Below, in pieces: positions 18,213 through 28,963 of a DNA stretch of 64,000 bases (positions are counted from its first letter, which is position 1; the number at the start of each line of letters is the position of its first letter). Origin of the DNA: Actinomycetes bacterium. GTDB lineage: Bacteria > Actinomycetota > Actinomycetes > Actinomycetales > Microbacteriaceae. The notes beneath the pieces were generated by a model. That model saw only the letters and a program-made list of their open reading frames with translations. It made no database searches and was not told the origin of the DNA. The stretch spans positions 62,001-126,000 of the forward strand of contig JAKPAC010000010.1 of assembly GCA_029779645.1 (NCBI GenBank), in the 5' to 3' direction. The position numbers were made by a program, and so were the translations under genes.

Positions 18213-19747
18213 TATTTTGCCCTGACTCTCGGATCGAGCGCCGAGTAGGCGAGGTCCGCGAGGAAGTTGAAGGTGATGGCGAAGATCGCGATCACGATGA
18301 AGTACGCCATCACGGGGTTCGGATCACCGGCCTGGAGGCCGCTGTTGAACAGCGCGCCCATGCCGCTGAAGGCGAAGATCCGCTCGGTGATGATCGCACC
18401 GCCGATCAGGCCTCCCACGTCGGCCGCGACGATCGTCGTGATCGGGATCAGCGAGTTGCGGAACGCGTGTCGCACGACCACGGTGCGCTCGGGCAGGCCC
18501 TTGGCGCGCGCGGTGCGGATGTAGTCCTGGTTGAGCACCTCGAGCATGCCGCCGCGGGCATAGCGGGTGTATCCCGCAAACGAGATCAGCATGAGGCTGA
18601 TCGTCGGCAGCAGCAGGTGGGTGAAGGTGTCGGTGCTGTGGATCCAGAAGTCGCCCTTGAGCGTGGGGGTCGCCGAGCCCACGGTCGCGATCGGACGTCC
18701 GTTGATGCGCGGGTTGGTCACGTACGAGTTCCACGTGCGCATGTACTGATCGAGGACGATCACGGCGACGCCGAGCGCCGCGGCGAGAGCGCCGATGCGC
18801 GCGGCCTGCCCCTTGTCGTGCTGACCGAGGAGCAGTCCCGCGGCGATGCCCGCCGCGATGCCGACGACGAACAGTCCGATGATGCCCGCCAGGCCCCAGC
18901 CGCGCAGGAACGGGAGCGAGACGAAGTAGAGCACGATGACGACCGCGGCCACCACCGCGCCGGTGCGCCAGGCCGTCTTGCTGTGCGTGCCCGCGACGAG
19001 CACGACCATGCCGGCGCCGACGCCGGCGATGAGCAGCGGGGCGAGGATCGGACCCAGCGAGGGGTCGAGCAGCCAGTGTGTGGCCGAGATGCCCCAGAGC
19101 ATGACGCCGGTGGTGAGCAGCGATGCGGCGAACACCACGAGGCGCTTGTTGCGGCCGCCGCCGAGAATCGCCTGCCAGAAGAGGCCCGAGATGAGCGAGA
19201 GCGCGATGATCCAGGGCCACGTGATGGTGGGGTCGGCGAGGAAGTCGTTGAAGCCGAGGGCGATGAACACCTTGAGCAGCACGCCCATGAGGAAGGACGG
19301 CAGCGAGTAGAGGAAGAAGCTCGCGAAGGTGAAGGTGTAGTCGATCGCGCTGTACTGGCGAAGCGCCGAGACGATGCCGATGGTGACACCGAGGACGATG
19401 GCGAGCACGGTCGCTGCGGTGACGAGCTGGAGCGTCGCGCCAATGGCGCGGCCGAGGAGGATCGTGACGGGCTGGTTGGTGATGGTGACGCCGAGGTCGC
19501 AGCCACCGCCGGGGATGACGCACTGCACCGCGCCGCCGAGCCAGTTCAGCCAGCGAAGGAGCACGGGCTGGTCGAGGTTCAGCCATTGGATGCGCTGCGC
19601 GATCAGGTTGTCCTTGTTGGGACTGCTGCTCGCGTAGAGGTCTTGCAGCGGGTCTCTGGCCCAGGCCACAAGGACGTACATAAGAAGTGAGGCGGCGATC
19701 AGGATGAGGATCGACACGCCGATGCGTCGCAAGACGTAACTAAGCAA
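18212..19747 (-). CDS. Oligopeptide ABC transporter permease (DppB type) with extra membrane insert
   Basis: 511 residues where DppB proteins usually have 310-340. The ends are canonical: MLSYVLRRIGVSILILIAAS at the N-terminus and, near the C-terminus, QDYIRTARAKGLPERTVVVRHAF (coupling motif split as DYIRTARAKGLPERTVV) and GGAIITERIFAFSGMGALF. Between about residues 175 and 355 lies an added block of roughly five or six hydrophobic segments (for example LLIAGVGAGMVVLVAG and LAGIIGLFVVGIAAGIAAGL) before the canonical second half resumes near HLLLPTISLMLISFAGYTRY. The start is TTG 19747. First permease of the operon; the insert is discussed as a finding. Confidence 0.88.
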   Translation of the reverse strand: MLSYVLRRIGVSILILIAASLLMYVLVAWARDPLQDLYASSSPNKDNLIAQRIQWLNLDQPVLLRWLNWLGGAVQCVIPGGGCDLGVTITNQPVTILLGRAIGATLQLVTAATVLAIVLGVTIGIVSALRQYSAIDYTFTFASFFLYSLPSFLMGVLLKVFIALGFNDFLADPTITWPWIIALSLISGLFWQAILGGGRNKRLVVFAASLLTTGVMLWGISATHWLLDPSLGPILAPLLIAGVGAGMVVLVAGTHSKTAWRTGAVVAAVVIVLYFVSLPFLRGWGLAGIIGLFVVGIAAGIAAGLLLGQHDKGQAARIGALAAALGVAVIVLDQYMRTWNSYVTNPRINGRPIATVGSATPTLKGDFWIHSTDTFTHLLLPTISLMLISFAGYTRYARGGMLEVLNQDYIRTARAKGLPERTVVVRHAFRNSLIPITTIVAADVGGLIGGAIITERIFAFSGMGALFNSGLQAGDPNPVMAYFIVIAIFAITFNFLADLAYSALDPRVRAK

Positions 19748-19777
19748 GGGGACGCCTATTCATGGGTTTCACGGTAC

Positions 19778-19840
19778 CAGGTGCCCGCCCGCCGCTCGGG
19801 GTCTTCCGAGCGTCGCGCGGGCGGGGCATCCTGGCACCTG
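19778..19840. promoter_or_regulatory. Three-tier inverted repeat between binding-protein and permease genes
   Basis: CAGGTGCC (19778-19785) pairs with 19833-19840, GCCCGC (19787-19792) with 19817-19822, and CGCTCGG (19793-19799) with 19806-19812. The result is a long imperfect hairpin within the operon, 31 bases upstream of the dppB-type start. Confidence 0.75.
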
Positions 19841-19860
19841 ACGTGTGGTTCTCACAGTGA

Positions 19861-19893
19861 TGGGGCGACGGGGAATTGCTCCCCGACGCCCCA
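19861..19893. terminator. Intra-operon hairpin downstream of the binding-protein gene
   Basis: TGGGGCG at 19861-19867 pairs with 19887-19893, then an A-A mismatch, then CGGGG with CCCCG around a 7-base loop. It follows the binding-protein stop by 24 bases. Such hairpins usually stabilise or partly terminate the message so that the binding protein is made in excess of the permeases; that role is inferred. Confidence 0.75.
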
Positions 19894-19916
19894 CGCTGTG
19901 CGTCTGTCAGCCGAGA

Positions 19917-21689
19917 TTACTCGCCGACAGTCCACTCCCAGAAGTTCCAGATCGGTCCGGTCTGGTTTGCCATGTAGGTGATGCCCTGGACGCGGTCCGT
20001 GTGGGCGATGAGGCCCGGGCTCTGGAACAGGGGCAGACCATAGCCGTCCTCGAACGTCAGGCGGTCGATCTCGAACTTGATCTTGTTGAGGGCGTCCTCG
20101 TCGGTCTCGAACTGCGAGGCGTTCGCGAGCTCGGTCACGCGGGCGTTGGAGTAGCCGTTGTAGTTACCGCCGCCGCCTGCAGCGAAGATCTGCGGAAGTG
20201 CGGCGTTGCCGACACCGGGCGAGATCCAGCCGAAGATGGCCGCGTCGTAGATGTCGCTGCCGAGCTGGGCGCCCCAGTCCTCGCGACCGACGTTCTCGAT
20301 GATGAAGCCGGCCTCGGCTGCCGAAGCCTGGATGGCCTCGAACGCGGCGACGCGGTTCGTGTTGACGCTGCTGTAGAGCACGCGCACGGTCGGGGTCGCA
20401 CCGTTCAGGAGCGCCTTCGCGCCCTCGATGTCGACCTCGGCGAAGCGGTCCGACGTGTTCTGCGCGGCCGACTCGCGGTAGACCTCGCCCTCCGAGGTGA
20501 CGAAGATCTGCGAGTTGAGCACCTCGGCGTCGGGGTTGATCGGGGTGATCAGCGAGGCGAGGATGCGCTCGCGCGGGATCGTCTTGAGGAACGCCTCGCG
20601 GACGTTCGCGTCGGCGAAGACACCGTCGAACTTCAGGTCGACGTGGTCGTACGCGAGCTGCGCGCCCTGGAGCACCTCGATGCCGGTGAGGCCGTTGAGG
20701 GTGTCGAGGGTGGCCTCGCTGGCCTGCGGGTTGATCACGTCAACCTCGCCGTTCTGGAGCGCGGTGACCTGTGCGTTCGAGTCGGCGATGAAGCGGATGA
20801 CCATCTCGTTGTACGAGGGCTTCAGGTCGCCCTTGTAGCTGTCGTTGAGCTTCAGCGTCACCGACTGCGTGGGAGCCCACGCGTCGACGATGAAGGGACC
20901 GCTCGAGAGGTAGAGCGACTCGTCGGCGGGGAGCGACGTCACGTCGAAGCCCGTGTTCCAGAAGTCAGCCACGGCCTTGATGGTCGGGTTCGGCGTGACC
21001 GGCGCTGCCGGGTCGCCCTTCGGGGTGGTCGTGATCGCGGTGATGAGCTCCTCGACCGTGACGCCTGCCTTCTCGGCCATCACGTGCACGGGCTGGTCGA
21101 TGAGGTTCAGCAGGTTCCAGTCCACGTACGGCGTGCCGTAGGTGAGGGTGACCTTGAGCTTGTCGTCGCTGACAACGGGAACCTCGGTCGTGTTCACACC
21201 GGCGGTGCTGCCGGCGACGTCGAAGTACTGGGTGCCCGAGACGATCTTGCCGCTCTCCTCGTCGAGCGTGTAGTCATCGAAGTAGCCCGAGACCGCGGCC
21301 CATGCGAAGAGCATGTCGTCGCTGTCGATGGGGTCGCCGTCCGACCACTCGAGGCCCTCGTTGAGGGTGTACTCGACGGTGAGAGGATCATCGCTGATCT
21401 TCTCCATGGTGCCGAACGACTCGTCGGGAACAAGGCCCATCTCGTCATCGATGTAGAAGAAGCCCGACTTGGTCAGGTAGGCGATCTTCGAGTTGATGTC
21501 GAGGTTCGCCTGGCTGGTGTTCGGGTTGAAGCTGGTGAGCTCGTTGACCTCAGCGACGATGACCGACGCGTCTGCGCTCGACTCATCCGGGGCGGGAGCA
21601 CTGGGCGTGCAGCCGGCGAGCGCAAGTGCGCCCACGGCCACGCCAGAAGCAACCACCAAGGCGCGCTTGCGCCATGCGGGGTTTGACAC
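19917..21689 (-). CDS. Oligopeptide ABC transporter substrate-binding lipoprotein (family 5)
   Basis: 590-residue SBP_bac_5 protein. The start is GTG 21689, four bases after AGGAGG; an ATG two bases earlier is out of frame. The signal peptide VSNPAWRKRALVVASGVAVG continues to the lipobox ALAGC, with the lipid-anchored Cys at residue 27. Family features include YTLNEGLEWSDGDPIDSDDM near residue 125 and YLSSGPFIVDAW; the peptide-binding cleft lies between two lobes over the full length. It is first in the importer operon, consistent with needing the highest expression, and is followed by two hairpins. Substrate probably di- or oligopeptides, by family. Confidence 0.93.
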   Translation of the reverse strand: MSNPAWRKRALVVASGVAVGALALAGCTPSAPAPDESSADASVIVAEVNELTSFNPNTSQANLDINSKIAYLTKSGFFYIDDEMGLVPDESFGTMEKISDDPLTVEYTLNEGLEWSDGDPIDSDDMLFAWAAVSGYFDDYTLDEESGKIVSGTQYFDVAGSTAGVNTTEVPVVSDDKLKVTLTYGTPYVDWNLLNLIDQPVHVMAEKAGVTVEELITAITTTPKGDPAAPVTPNPTIKAVADFWNTGFDVTSLPADESLYLSSGPFIVDAWAPTQSVTLKLNDSYKGDLKPSYNEMVIRFIADSNAQVTALQNGEVDVINPQASEATLDTLNGLTGIEVLQGAQLAYDHVDLKFDGVFADANVREAFLKTIPRERILASLITPINPDAEVLNSQIFVTSEGEVYRESAAQNTSDRFAEVDIEGAKALLNGATPTVRVLYSSVNTNRVAAFEAIQASAAEAGFIIENVGREDWGAQLGSDIYDAAIFGWISPGVGNAALPQIFAAGGGGNYNGYSNARVTELANASQFETDEDALNKIKFEIDRLTFEDGYGLPLFQSPGLIAHTDRVQGITYMANQTGPIWNFWEWTVGE

Positions 21690-21843
21690 ATTTCCTCCTG
21701 TGCAAGGGGTGAAGTGCCCGCGCATGATAAAAGCGCGGACACGGATACCAAAACGATAAACATGTTCACAACGGACGGCAAAAAGAACGCACAAACGTTA
21801 CACACCCTTAACTCAATTGCGCAGACTGTGGCATTCTGACAAC
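21690..21843. promoter_or_regulatory. AT-rich divergent promoter region of the peptide importer and a CPBP protease
   Basis: 154 bases, markedly AT-rich for this genome. For the binding protein (minus strand) a good pair is TTGGTA and TATCAT with a 16-base spacer, read from about 21752 down to 21723. Further AT-rich stretches (AAACGATAAACATGTTCACAA) could hold an operator. For the CPBP gene, CATTCT lies 6 bases before the GTG. No experimental support. Confidence 0.55.
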
Positions 21844-22653
21844 GTGACCGACTCGAATGCCCCCACGCGTTGTTCGGAATCTGACATTTCACCCTCACGC
21901 GCACGGCTGATCTGGGAGATCTGCATCATCCTCGCGCTTTCGCTTGGGCAATCTGCGATCTATTCTCTGCTCGCATTGCTTCGCCGCGCGCTCTCCGAGG
22001 TTCCCCTCGGGCAGCAGAGCGCGCAGCTGAACCCGTCGCGTGACGCCGCCGCGATCTGGGACGCGGTCTATCGGCTGCTCGACATCGTCTTCGATCTCGC
22101 CGTGGTCGCGCTCGTCATCTATCTGCTCTGGACGACCGGCGGCAACGCCCTGCGCCGGATCGGCCTCGACTTCACCCGCTTCGGCGGCGACCTCTGGCGG
22201 GGCGCGCTGCTGCTCGTCGCCATCGGGGCGCCCGGGCTCGCGCTGTACGTGCTGGGCCGCGAGCTCGGCTTCACGGTCAACGTCGTCGCCTCGCCGGTGG
22301 ATGCCGCGTGGTGGACGGTCCCCCTGCTCGTGCTGAGCGCGATCCGCGCCGCCCTCTATGAGGAGGTCGTCCTGCTCGGCTACCTGTTCGATCGACTGCG
22401 CCGGATCGGCTGGGGAACGTGGTCGATCATCGTCTCGGTCGCGGCCCTTCGAGGCGCCTACCACTCGTACCAGGGGCTGGGCGCGGTGTTCGGCAACTTC
22501 GTCATGGGGCTCGTGTTCGGGTGGTGCTACCAGCGCTGGGGCCGGGTCATGCCGCTCGTGATCGCGCACACGCTGCTCGACGTGGTCGCCTTCGTCGGCT
22601 ACCCGCTTGCGGCGGCGCTCTGGCCCTCGATCTTCGGTGCGTCGGCGGCGTAG
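21844..22653 (+). CDS. CPBP-family intramembrane metalloprotease (CAAX-protease-like)
   Basis: 269 residues, start GTG 21844 (VTDSNAPTRCSESDISPSR). About seven or eight membrane spans. The conserved motifs of the Abi/CPBP family are present: motif 1 with the Glu pair ALYEEVVLLGYLFDRL, motif 2 GAYHSYQGLGAVFGNFVMGL with a His, and motif 3 PLVIAHTLLDVVAF with the last His. Actinobacterial members usually carry EExxxxG in this form. Bacterial CPBP proteins are linked to bacteriocin self-immunity or peptide processing, which would fit the divergent peptide importer, but that link is inference. Confidence 0.87.
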   Translation: MTDSNAPTRCSESDISPSRARLIWEICIILALSLGQSAIYSLLALLRRALSEVPLGQQSAQLNPSRDAAAIWDAVYRLLDIVFDLAVVALVIYLLWTTGGNALRRIGLDFTRFGGDLWRGALLLVAIGAPGLALYVLGRELGFTVNVVASPVDAAWWTVPLLVLSAIRAALYEEVVLLGYLFDRLRRIGWGTWSIIVSVAALRGAYHSYQGLGAVFGNFVMGLVFGWCYQRWGRVMPLVIAHTLLDVVAFVGYPLAAALWPSIFGASAA

Positions 22654-22680
22654 CCGCCTGCCCCGCCACCCACTCCTCGA

Positions 22681-22747
22681 CCGAAACACACCACCCCCTT
22701 CGAGACACACGGGCCACCACTGTGTCTCGAAGTCAGGACTGTGTCTC
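22681..22747. repeat. Symmetric intergenic repeat, copy A
   Basis: Four related boxes in a mirror arrangement: CCGAAACACA (22681-22690), TTCGAGACACA (22699-22709), its exact reverse complement TGTGTCTCGAA (22721-22731), and TGTGTCTC (22740-22747). The two central boxes form an 11-bp stem around an 11-base loop. The same order of boxes recurs at 23925-23993 on the other side of the next gene. Confidence 0.85.
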
Positions 22748-22871
22748 AGCGAGCCGGGGGCGGTGCACTTCCCCGATGTGACTCGTCGTGCACAGGCATC
22801 CCGTGCTTGAGGACTGCCCTCACGGTGCGCGCCCGCGAACCGGCTCGCCGCAACGTGCGAGAACCTCGCTC

Positions 22872-23849
22872 ATGGCACCGCTCAAGGCCCTCGCGCCTCC
22901 CCGGCCGCTTGACCTCTTCCGGGCCGCCGATGAGCGCATCGGCGGGTACCAGATGTGGCGCGACCCCGGGTACATCCGCGTGCGGCCCACGATTTATGCA
23001 CTCTCGGCAGAATGGGCCACGCTCAAGCCATGGCAGCGCTACCTCGCGCGAGTGCACGCCTACGCGCTCGTCAATCCGGAGGCGGTCTTTTCTCACGAGT
23101 CCGCCGCCGCACTCCTCGGTCTGCCCACGTTCGGAGAACCCCGTGACATCCATGTCTTTGATCCGAGGCGCGCCCGATCGGTTCGGTACGGCGACGTTGC
23201 CGTGCATACAAGTCTCGACTCGCGCGAGTTCGTCAGAGTCGGCGAGCACTTCGCCACCAGCATCGCCGACACCACCATCGATCTTGCGCGGGTCCTGCCA
23301 CCTGCCTTCGGGCTCGCGGTCGTCGATGCGGCGCTCGCCACAGGCGTGCCCGTTGCCGAGCTCTCCGAACTCGCAGCGGCGCAGCGGTCCAGGCGCGGCC
23401 ACAGGTTCGTTGCATGGGCGTGCGCACACGGAGACGCCCGCAGCGAGTCGCCCGGCGAGTCCGTGAGTCGCGCCGTCATCGGCTGGCTCGGATTCCCGAC
23501 TCCTGAGTTGCAGGTCGAGTTTCGCGATGGTGGATACCTCGACCGCGTCGATTTCCTCTGGCCCGACGCGCATGCCGTGGGCGAGTCCGACGGCTACGAC
23601 AAATACCTCGCCGAGCAGCTCGACCAGGCTCGCGAGCGCATCATCGCTGAGAAGCAACGGGAGGGCCGACTCCGCCGACGTGGGCTCACGGTCACCCGAT
23701 GGGATTGGCAGATGACGATGCGGGCGTCCGCACTCGGCGATGCGCTGTACGCCGCGGGCGTGCCGCTGATCGCTCCCCCGCAACGCGTCATGCTGAAGAC
23801 ACTTCGCCTGCACCCGCGGTCGTTCGCAGCCGGAGAACGTCGCGGCTGA
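22872..23849 (+). CDS. AbiEi-like / DUF559-type nuclease-fold protein
   Basis: 325 residues. The N-terminal half resembles the AbiEi antitoxin group: PGYIRVRPTIYALSAEW, then VFSHESAAALLGLPTFG and TSIADTTIDLARVLPPAFGL. The C-terminal third has a PD-(D/E)xK-like arrangement, LQVEFRDGGYLDRVDFLWPD then GESDGYDKYL, as in DUF559/Vsr-fold proteins, followed by a wHTH-like end (GRLRRRGLTVTRWDW). The start is ATG 22872; an earlier GTG at 22788 adds residues without likeness. Base composition is lower in GC than its neighbours (CCGACTCCTGAGTTGCAG-like codons), and a related symmetric repeat lies on each side, so recent transfer is likely. No partner toxin gene is adjacent. Function uncertain. Confidence 0.65.
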   Translation: MAPLKALAPPRPLDLFRAADERIGGYQMWRDPGYIRVRPTIYALSAEWATLKPWQRYLARVHAYALVNPEAVFSHESAAALLGLPTFGEPRDIHVFDPRRARSVRYGDVAVHTSLDSREFVRVGEHFATSIADTTIDLARVLPPAFGLAVVDAALATGVPVAELSELAAAQRSRRGHRFVAWACAHGDARSESPGESVSRAVIGWLGFPTPELQVEFRDGGYLDRVDFLWPDAHAVGESDGYDKYLAEQLDQARERIIAEKQREGRLRRRGLTVTRWDWQMTMRASALGDALYAAGVPLIAPPQRVMLKTLRLHPRSFAAGERRG

Positions 23850-23864
23850 CGGCGAGCGGCGTTG

Positions 23865-23923
23865 GCATCGCCGTCACCGTCGCCGCCGTCGTCGCCGTCG
23901 TCGCCGTCACCGTCGTCACCCCC
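23865..23923. repeat. GCCGTC/GTCACC simple-sequence tract
   Basis: A run built from CGCCGTC, GTCGTC and CCGTCACC units in the gap between the AbiEi-like gene and repeat copy B. It has no supported coding role; it is typical slippage-prone DNA. Confidence 0.8.
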
Positions 23924-23924
23924 G

Positions 23925-23993
23925 CCGAAACACGGTGCCCACGTTGAGACACAGCGGCACCTCGCGTGTCTCGAAGTCGGCGGTGTGTTTCGG
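23925..23993. repeat. Symmetric intergenic repeat, copy B
   Basis: The same order of boxes as copy A: CCGAAACAC (23925-23933), TTGAGACACA (23944-23953), CGTGTCTCGAAGTC (23965-23977 and the base after), and TGTGTTTCGG (23984-23993). The outer boxes here are each other's near-perfect reverse complement (CCGAAACAC with GTGTTTCGG). It ends 38 bases before the gcvP stop. Confidence 0.85.
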
Positions 23994-24031
23994 TGCAGGT
24001 TCGGGGCGGGGCCTGGATCAGCGCACGCGGC

Positions 24032-26955
<2,924 letters not shown>

Positions 26956-26959
<4 letters not shown>

Positions 26960-27342
26960 TGGGCGCCGCCGGTGAGCGCGACGTAGGCGGCGCGGTCGAG
27001 CAGGCCCGCGGGCAGCTCGCCCGTGGCGACGCGCACCTTGATCAGCCAGCCGGCCTCGAACGGCGCACTGTTGACCAGGCTCGGGTCGTCGACCACGGCC
27101 TCGTTCACGCCGACGATGTCGCCGTCCATCGGGGCGAACAGCTCGCCGACCGACTTCGTCGACTCGATCTCGCCGACGACCTGGCCGGCGGTCACGCCCG
27201 AGTCGATGTCGGGCAGCTCGACGAACACGACGTCGCCCAGCTGCTCGGCGGCGTAGTCGGTGATGCCGATGGTGGCGACGTCACCGTCGATCGAGATCCA
27301 CTCGTGCTCAGGGGTGAAGTGCAGCGCGTTGAGATCGGTCAT
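26956..27342 (-). CDS. gcvH: Glycine cleavage system H protein
   Basis: 128 residues. It shuttles the aminomethyl group between P- and T-proteins on a lipoyl arm. The lipoylated lysine lies in [20 protein letters not shown] at about residue 63. N-terminal [20 protein letters not shown] and C-terminal [20 protein letters not shown] are canonical. ATG 27342 overlaps the gcvT stop (ATGA). Confidence 0.97.
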
Positions 27343-28553
27343 TTCTTCCTCCGGTAAAAGGGCAGTGCGGTGACGGTGGCGGGCACCTTGGTGCCGCGAA
27401 CGTCGATGGACAGGACGGTGCCTTCGCCCGCGAGCGCAGGCGGCACGAAGGCCATGGCGATGGGATGCCCCAGCGTCGGGCTGAGCGCCCCGCTCGTGAC
27501 CTCTCCCACCTGGGTCTCGCCGTCAAACACGGCGTAGCCGGCGCGCCCGGCGCGGCGGCCCTCGGCGACGAGGCCGACGAGCACGGGGCGCGAGGCGTCG
27601 GATGCCGCGGCCAGCAGGGCCTCGCGGCCCACGAACTCGCCCTCGCCCTGCGCCACGACCCGGCCAAGGCCGGCCTGGGCCGGCAGCACGTCGCGCGAGA
27701 GCTCGTGCCCGTACAGCGGCATCCCCGCCTCGAGGCGGAGCGTGTCGCGCGAGGCGAGGCCGGCGGGCAGCATGCCCAGCGGCTCGCCTGCGACGGCGAG
27801 CGCCTCCCACAGCTGCGCGGCGCGCGCGTTCGGGACGAGCAGCTCGTAGCCGTCTTCGCCGGTGTACCCGGTGCGGGCGAGCAGCAGCGGCTCGCCGTCG
27901 AACGTGCTCTGCGCGGCCGCGTAGTAGCCGAGCCCGTCGAGGGCCGAGGCATCCAGCCCCTCGGCCGCCGCGATGATCTCGCGTGCGCGGGGGCCCTGCA
28001 CGGCGATCAGCGCGCACGCGTCGCTCACGTCCTCCACCCGGGCGAGGTCGCCACCGACGATCCCGCCGAGGAACATCGTGCCCTCGAGCGGCTCGGCGCC
28101 GAACGCTGCGGCGATGGGCGCCCGCGTGACCCGCTCGGCGAAGGCCGCCGCCACGGCGTCGCGGTTGCCCGCGTTGGCGATCACGAGGTACCACTCGGGC
28201 CCGAGGCAGTACACGATGACGTCGTCGATGATGCCGCCGTCGTCGGCGAGCAGCAGCGAGTACTTGGCCCGGCCGACGGCAAGGGTCGAGAGCGTGCCGG
28301 CGAGCGCGTAGTCGAGGAAGGCGCCCGCGCCGTGGCCGGTGACGAGAAACTCGGCCATGTGCGAGATGTCGAACATGCCGGCCGCCTCGCGCACCGCGCG
28401 GTGCTCGGCGAGGTCGGAGCCGTAGCGCACCGGCATCTGCCAGCCGCCGAAGTCGGTGAACGTGGCGCCGAGCGCCTCGTGGATGCCGCGCAGCGGCGTG
28501 AAGCGCGGCTCTGGCGCGGCGGCGCCGCTCGCGGACGGGGATGCGGTGGTCAT
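27339..28553 (-). CDS. gcvT: Aminomethyltransferase, T-protein
   Basis: 404 residues. It transfers the methylene group from GcvH to tetrahydrofolate, releasing ammonia. Folate-site segments include [34 protein letters not shown] and the catalytic region [14 protein letters not shown]. The C-terminal barrel ends [16 protein letters not shown]. Start ATG 28553 gives [20 protein letters not shown], a short Ala/Pro lead before the conserved core. First gene of the gcv operon, directly below a glycine riboswitch. Confidence 0.96.
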   Translation of the reverse strand: MTTASPSASGAAAPEPRFTPLRGIHEALGATFTDFGGWQMPVRYGSDLAEHRAVREAAGMFDISHMAEFLVTGHGAGAFLDYALAGTLSTLAVGRAKYSLLLADDGGIIDDVIVYCLGPEWYLVIANAGNRDAVAAAFAERVTRAPIAAAFGAEPLEGTMFLGGIVGGDLARVEDVSDACALIAVQGPRAREIIAAAEGLDASALDGLGYYAAAQSTFDGEPLLLARTGYTGEDGYELLVPNARAAQLWEALAVAGEPLGMLPAGLASRDTLRLEAGMPLYGHELSRDVLPAQAGLGRVVAQGEGEFVGREALLAAASDASRPVLVGLVAEGRRAGRAGYAVFDGETQVGEVTSGALSPTLGHPIAMAFVPPALAGEGTVLSIDVRGTKVPATVTALPFYRRKK

Positions 28554-28610
28554 GAGTTCTCCGATCAGCCGAGAGCGACGCTCGGCACGGTGCCGACGAC
28601 GGATGTCGTC

Positions 28611-28827
28611 GGGAACTCCCCCTCTGTCATGGGCCTGAGAGCTTCGCGCGCGCGGGCGGCCGCGTGCGCTTTCACCGTCGGCGGAGCTGCGGGGCGCGGG
28701 TGCGCCGGCAGATCGCTTTTCAGAGTGGCCGGATTCGCGCGGTGCGCATACCTGAGAGATTGGCGGGGAGGCTTGCTCCTTCGGTGCCCGGTCTGGCGCT
28801 GCGCGCCTGCCGGGGCTCTCCCGCGGG
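28611..28827 (-). ncRNA. Tandem glycine riboswitch
   Basis: Read on the minus strand. Aptamer 1 (28827 to about 28745) has GCGGGAGAGCCCCGG, then CACCGAAGGAGCAAGCC and AATCTCTCAGGTATG. Aptamer 2 (about 28735 to 28611) has GCCACTCTGAAAAGCG, then CGACGGTGAAAGCG and GAAGCTCTCAGGCCCATGAC followed by AGAGGGGGAG. These are the conserved cores of the two cooperative glycine aptamers. Below it, 28563-28610 can form two or three short hairpins (for example CGACGAC-ATC-CGTCGTCG) and is the likely expression platform. In this class glycine binding usually turns on gcv expression. Confidence 0.95.
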
Positions 28828-28846
28828 AATCGTGTGGCCGTCTTCA

Positions 28847-28873
28847 ATTATGACGTTCGTTCGTGCACGCCAA
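28847..28873 (-). promoter_or_regulatory. Candidate gcv operon promoter
   Basis: On the minus strand TTGGCG (complement of 28868-28873) and CATAAT (complement of 28847-28852) are separated by 15 bases, just upstream of the riboswitch. The spacing is short of the ideal 17, but this is the best candidate in the interval. Confidence 0.55.
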
Positions 28874-28904
28874 GCCTAGCGGGTACGGGGCCCGCGACAC
28901 GTGC

Positions 28905-28963
28905 TTGCGGTTCGAGTCATCGCGACACTAAGATCGTGCGTGGAGTAATGGTCACTATGACTC
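28905..28963 (+). promoter_or_regulatory. NAD operon promoter and candidate NrtR operator
   Basis: TTGCGG (28905-28910), an 18-base spacer and TAAGAT (28929-28934) form a promoter. Immediately after it, 28943-28963 is a 21-base imperfect palindrome, GAGTxATxGTxACxATxACTC. Every unlike base sits at the third position of the pattern and the centre is 28953. The palindrome covers the expected transcription start and the candidate start codons of the regulator, a position suited to repression. The palindrome is directly visible; that NrtR binds it is inference. Confidence 0.7.

Noticed and set aside
21473..21904. ATG just upstream of the binding-protein GTG, in another frame
   Set aside because: The ATG is 2 bases before GTG 21689 and opens a frame with no lipobox or family likeness; the GTG frame gives a perfect lipoprotein signal and 590-residue SBP_bac_5 protein.
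22788..22871. GTG 22788 as start of the AbiEi-like gene
   Set aside because: The 28 extra residues are Arg/Pro/His-rich and unlike the family; ATG 22872 starts at the conserved region.
24000..24031. Insertion-sequence remnant next to repeat B
   Set aside because: No transposase fragment, no target duplication and no terminal inverted repeats beyond the symmetric repeats themselves.
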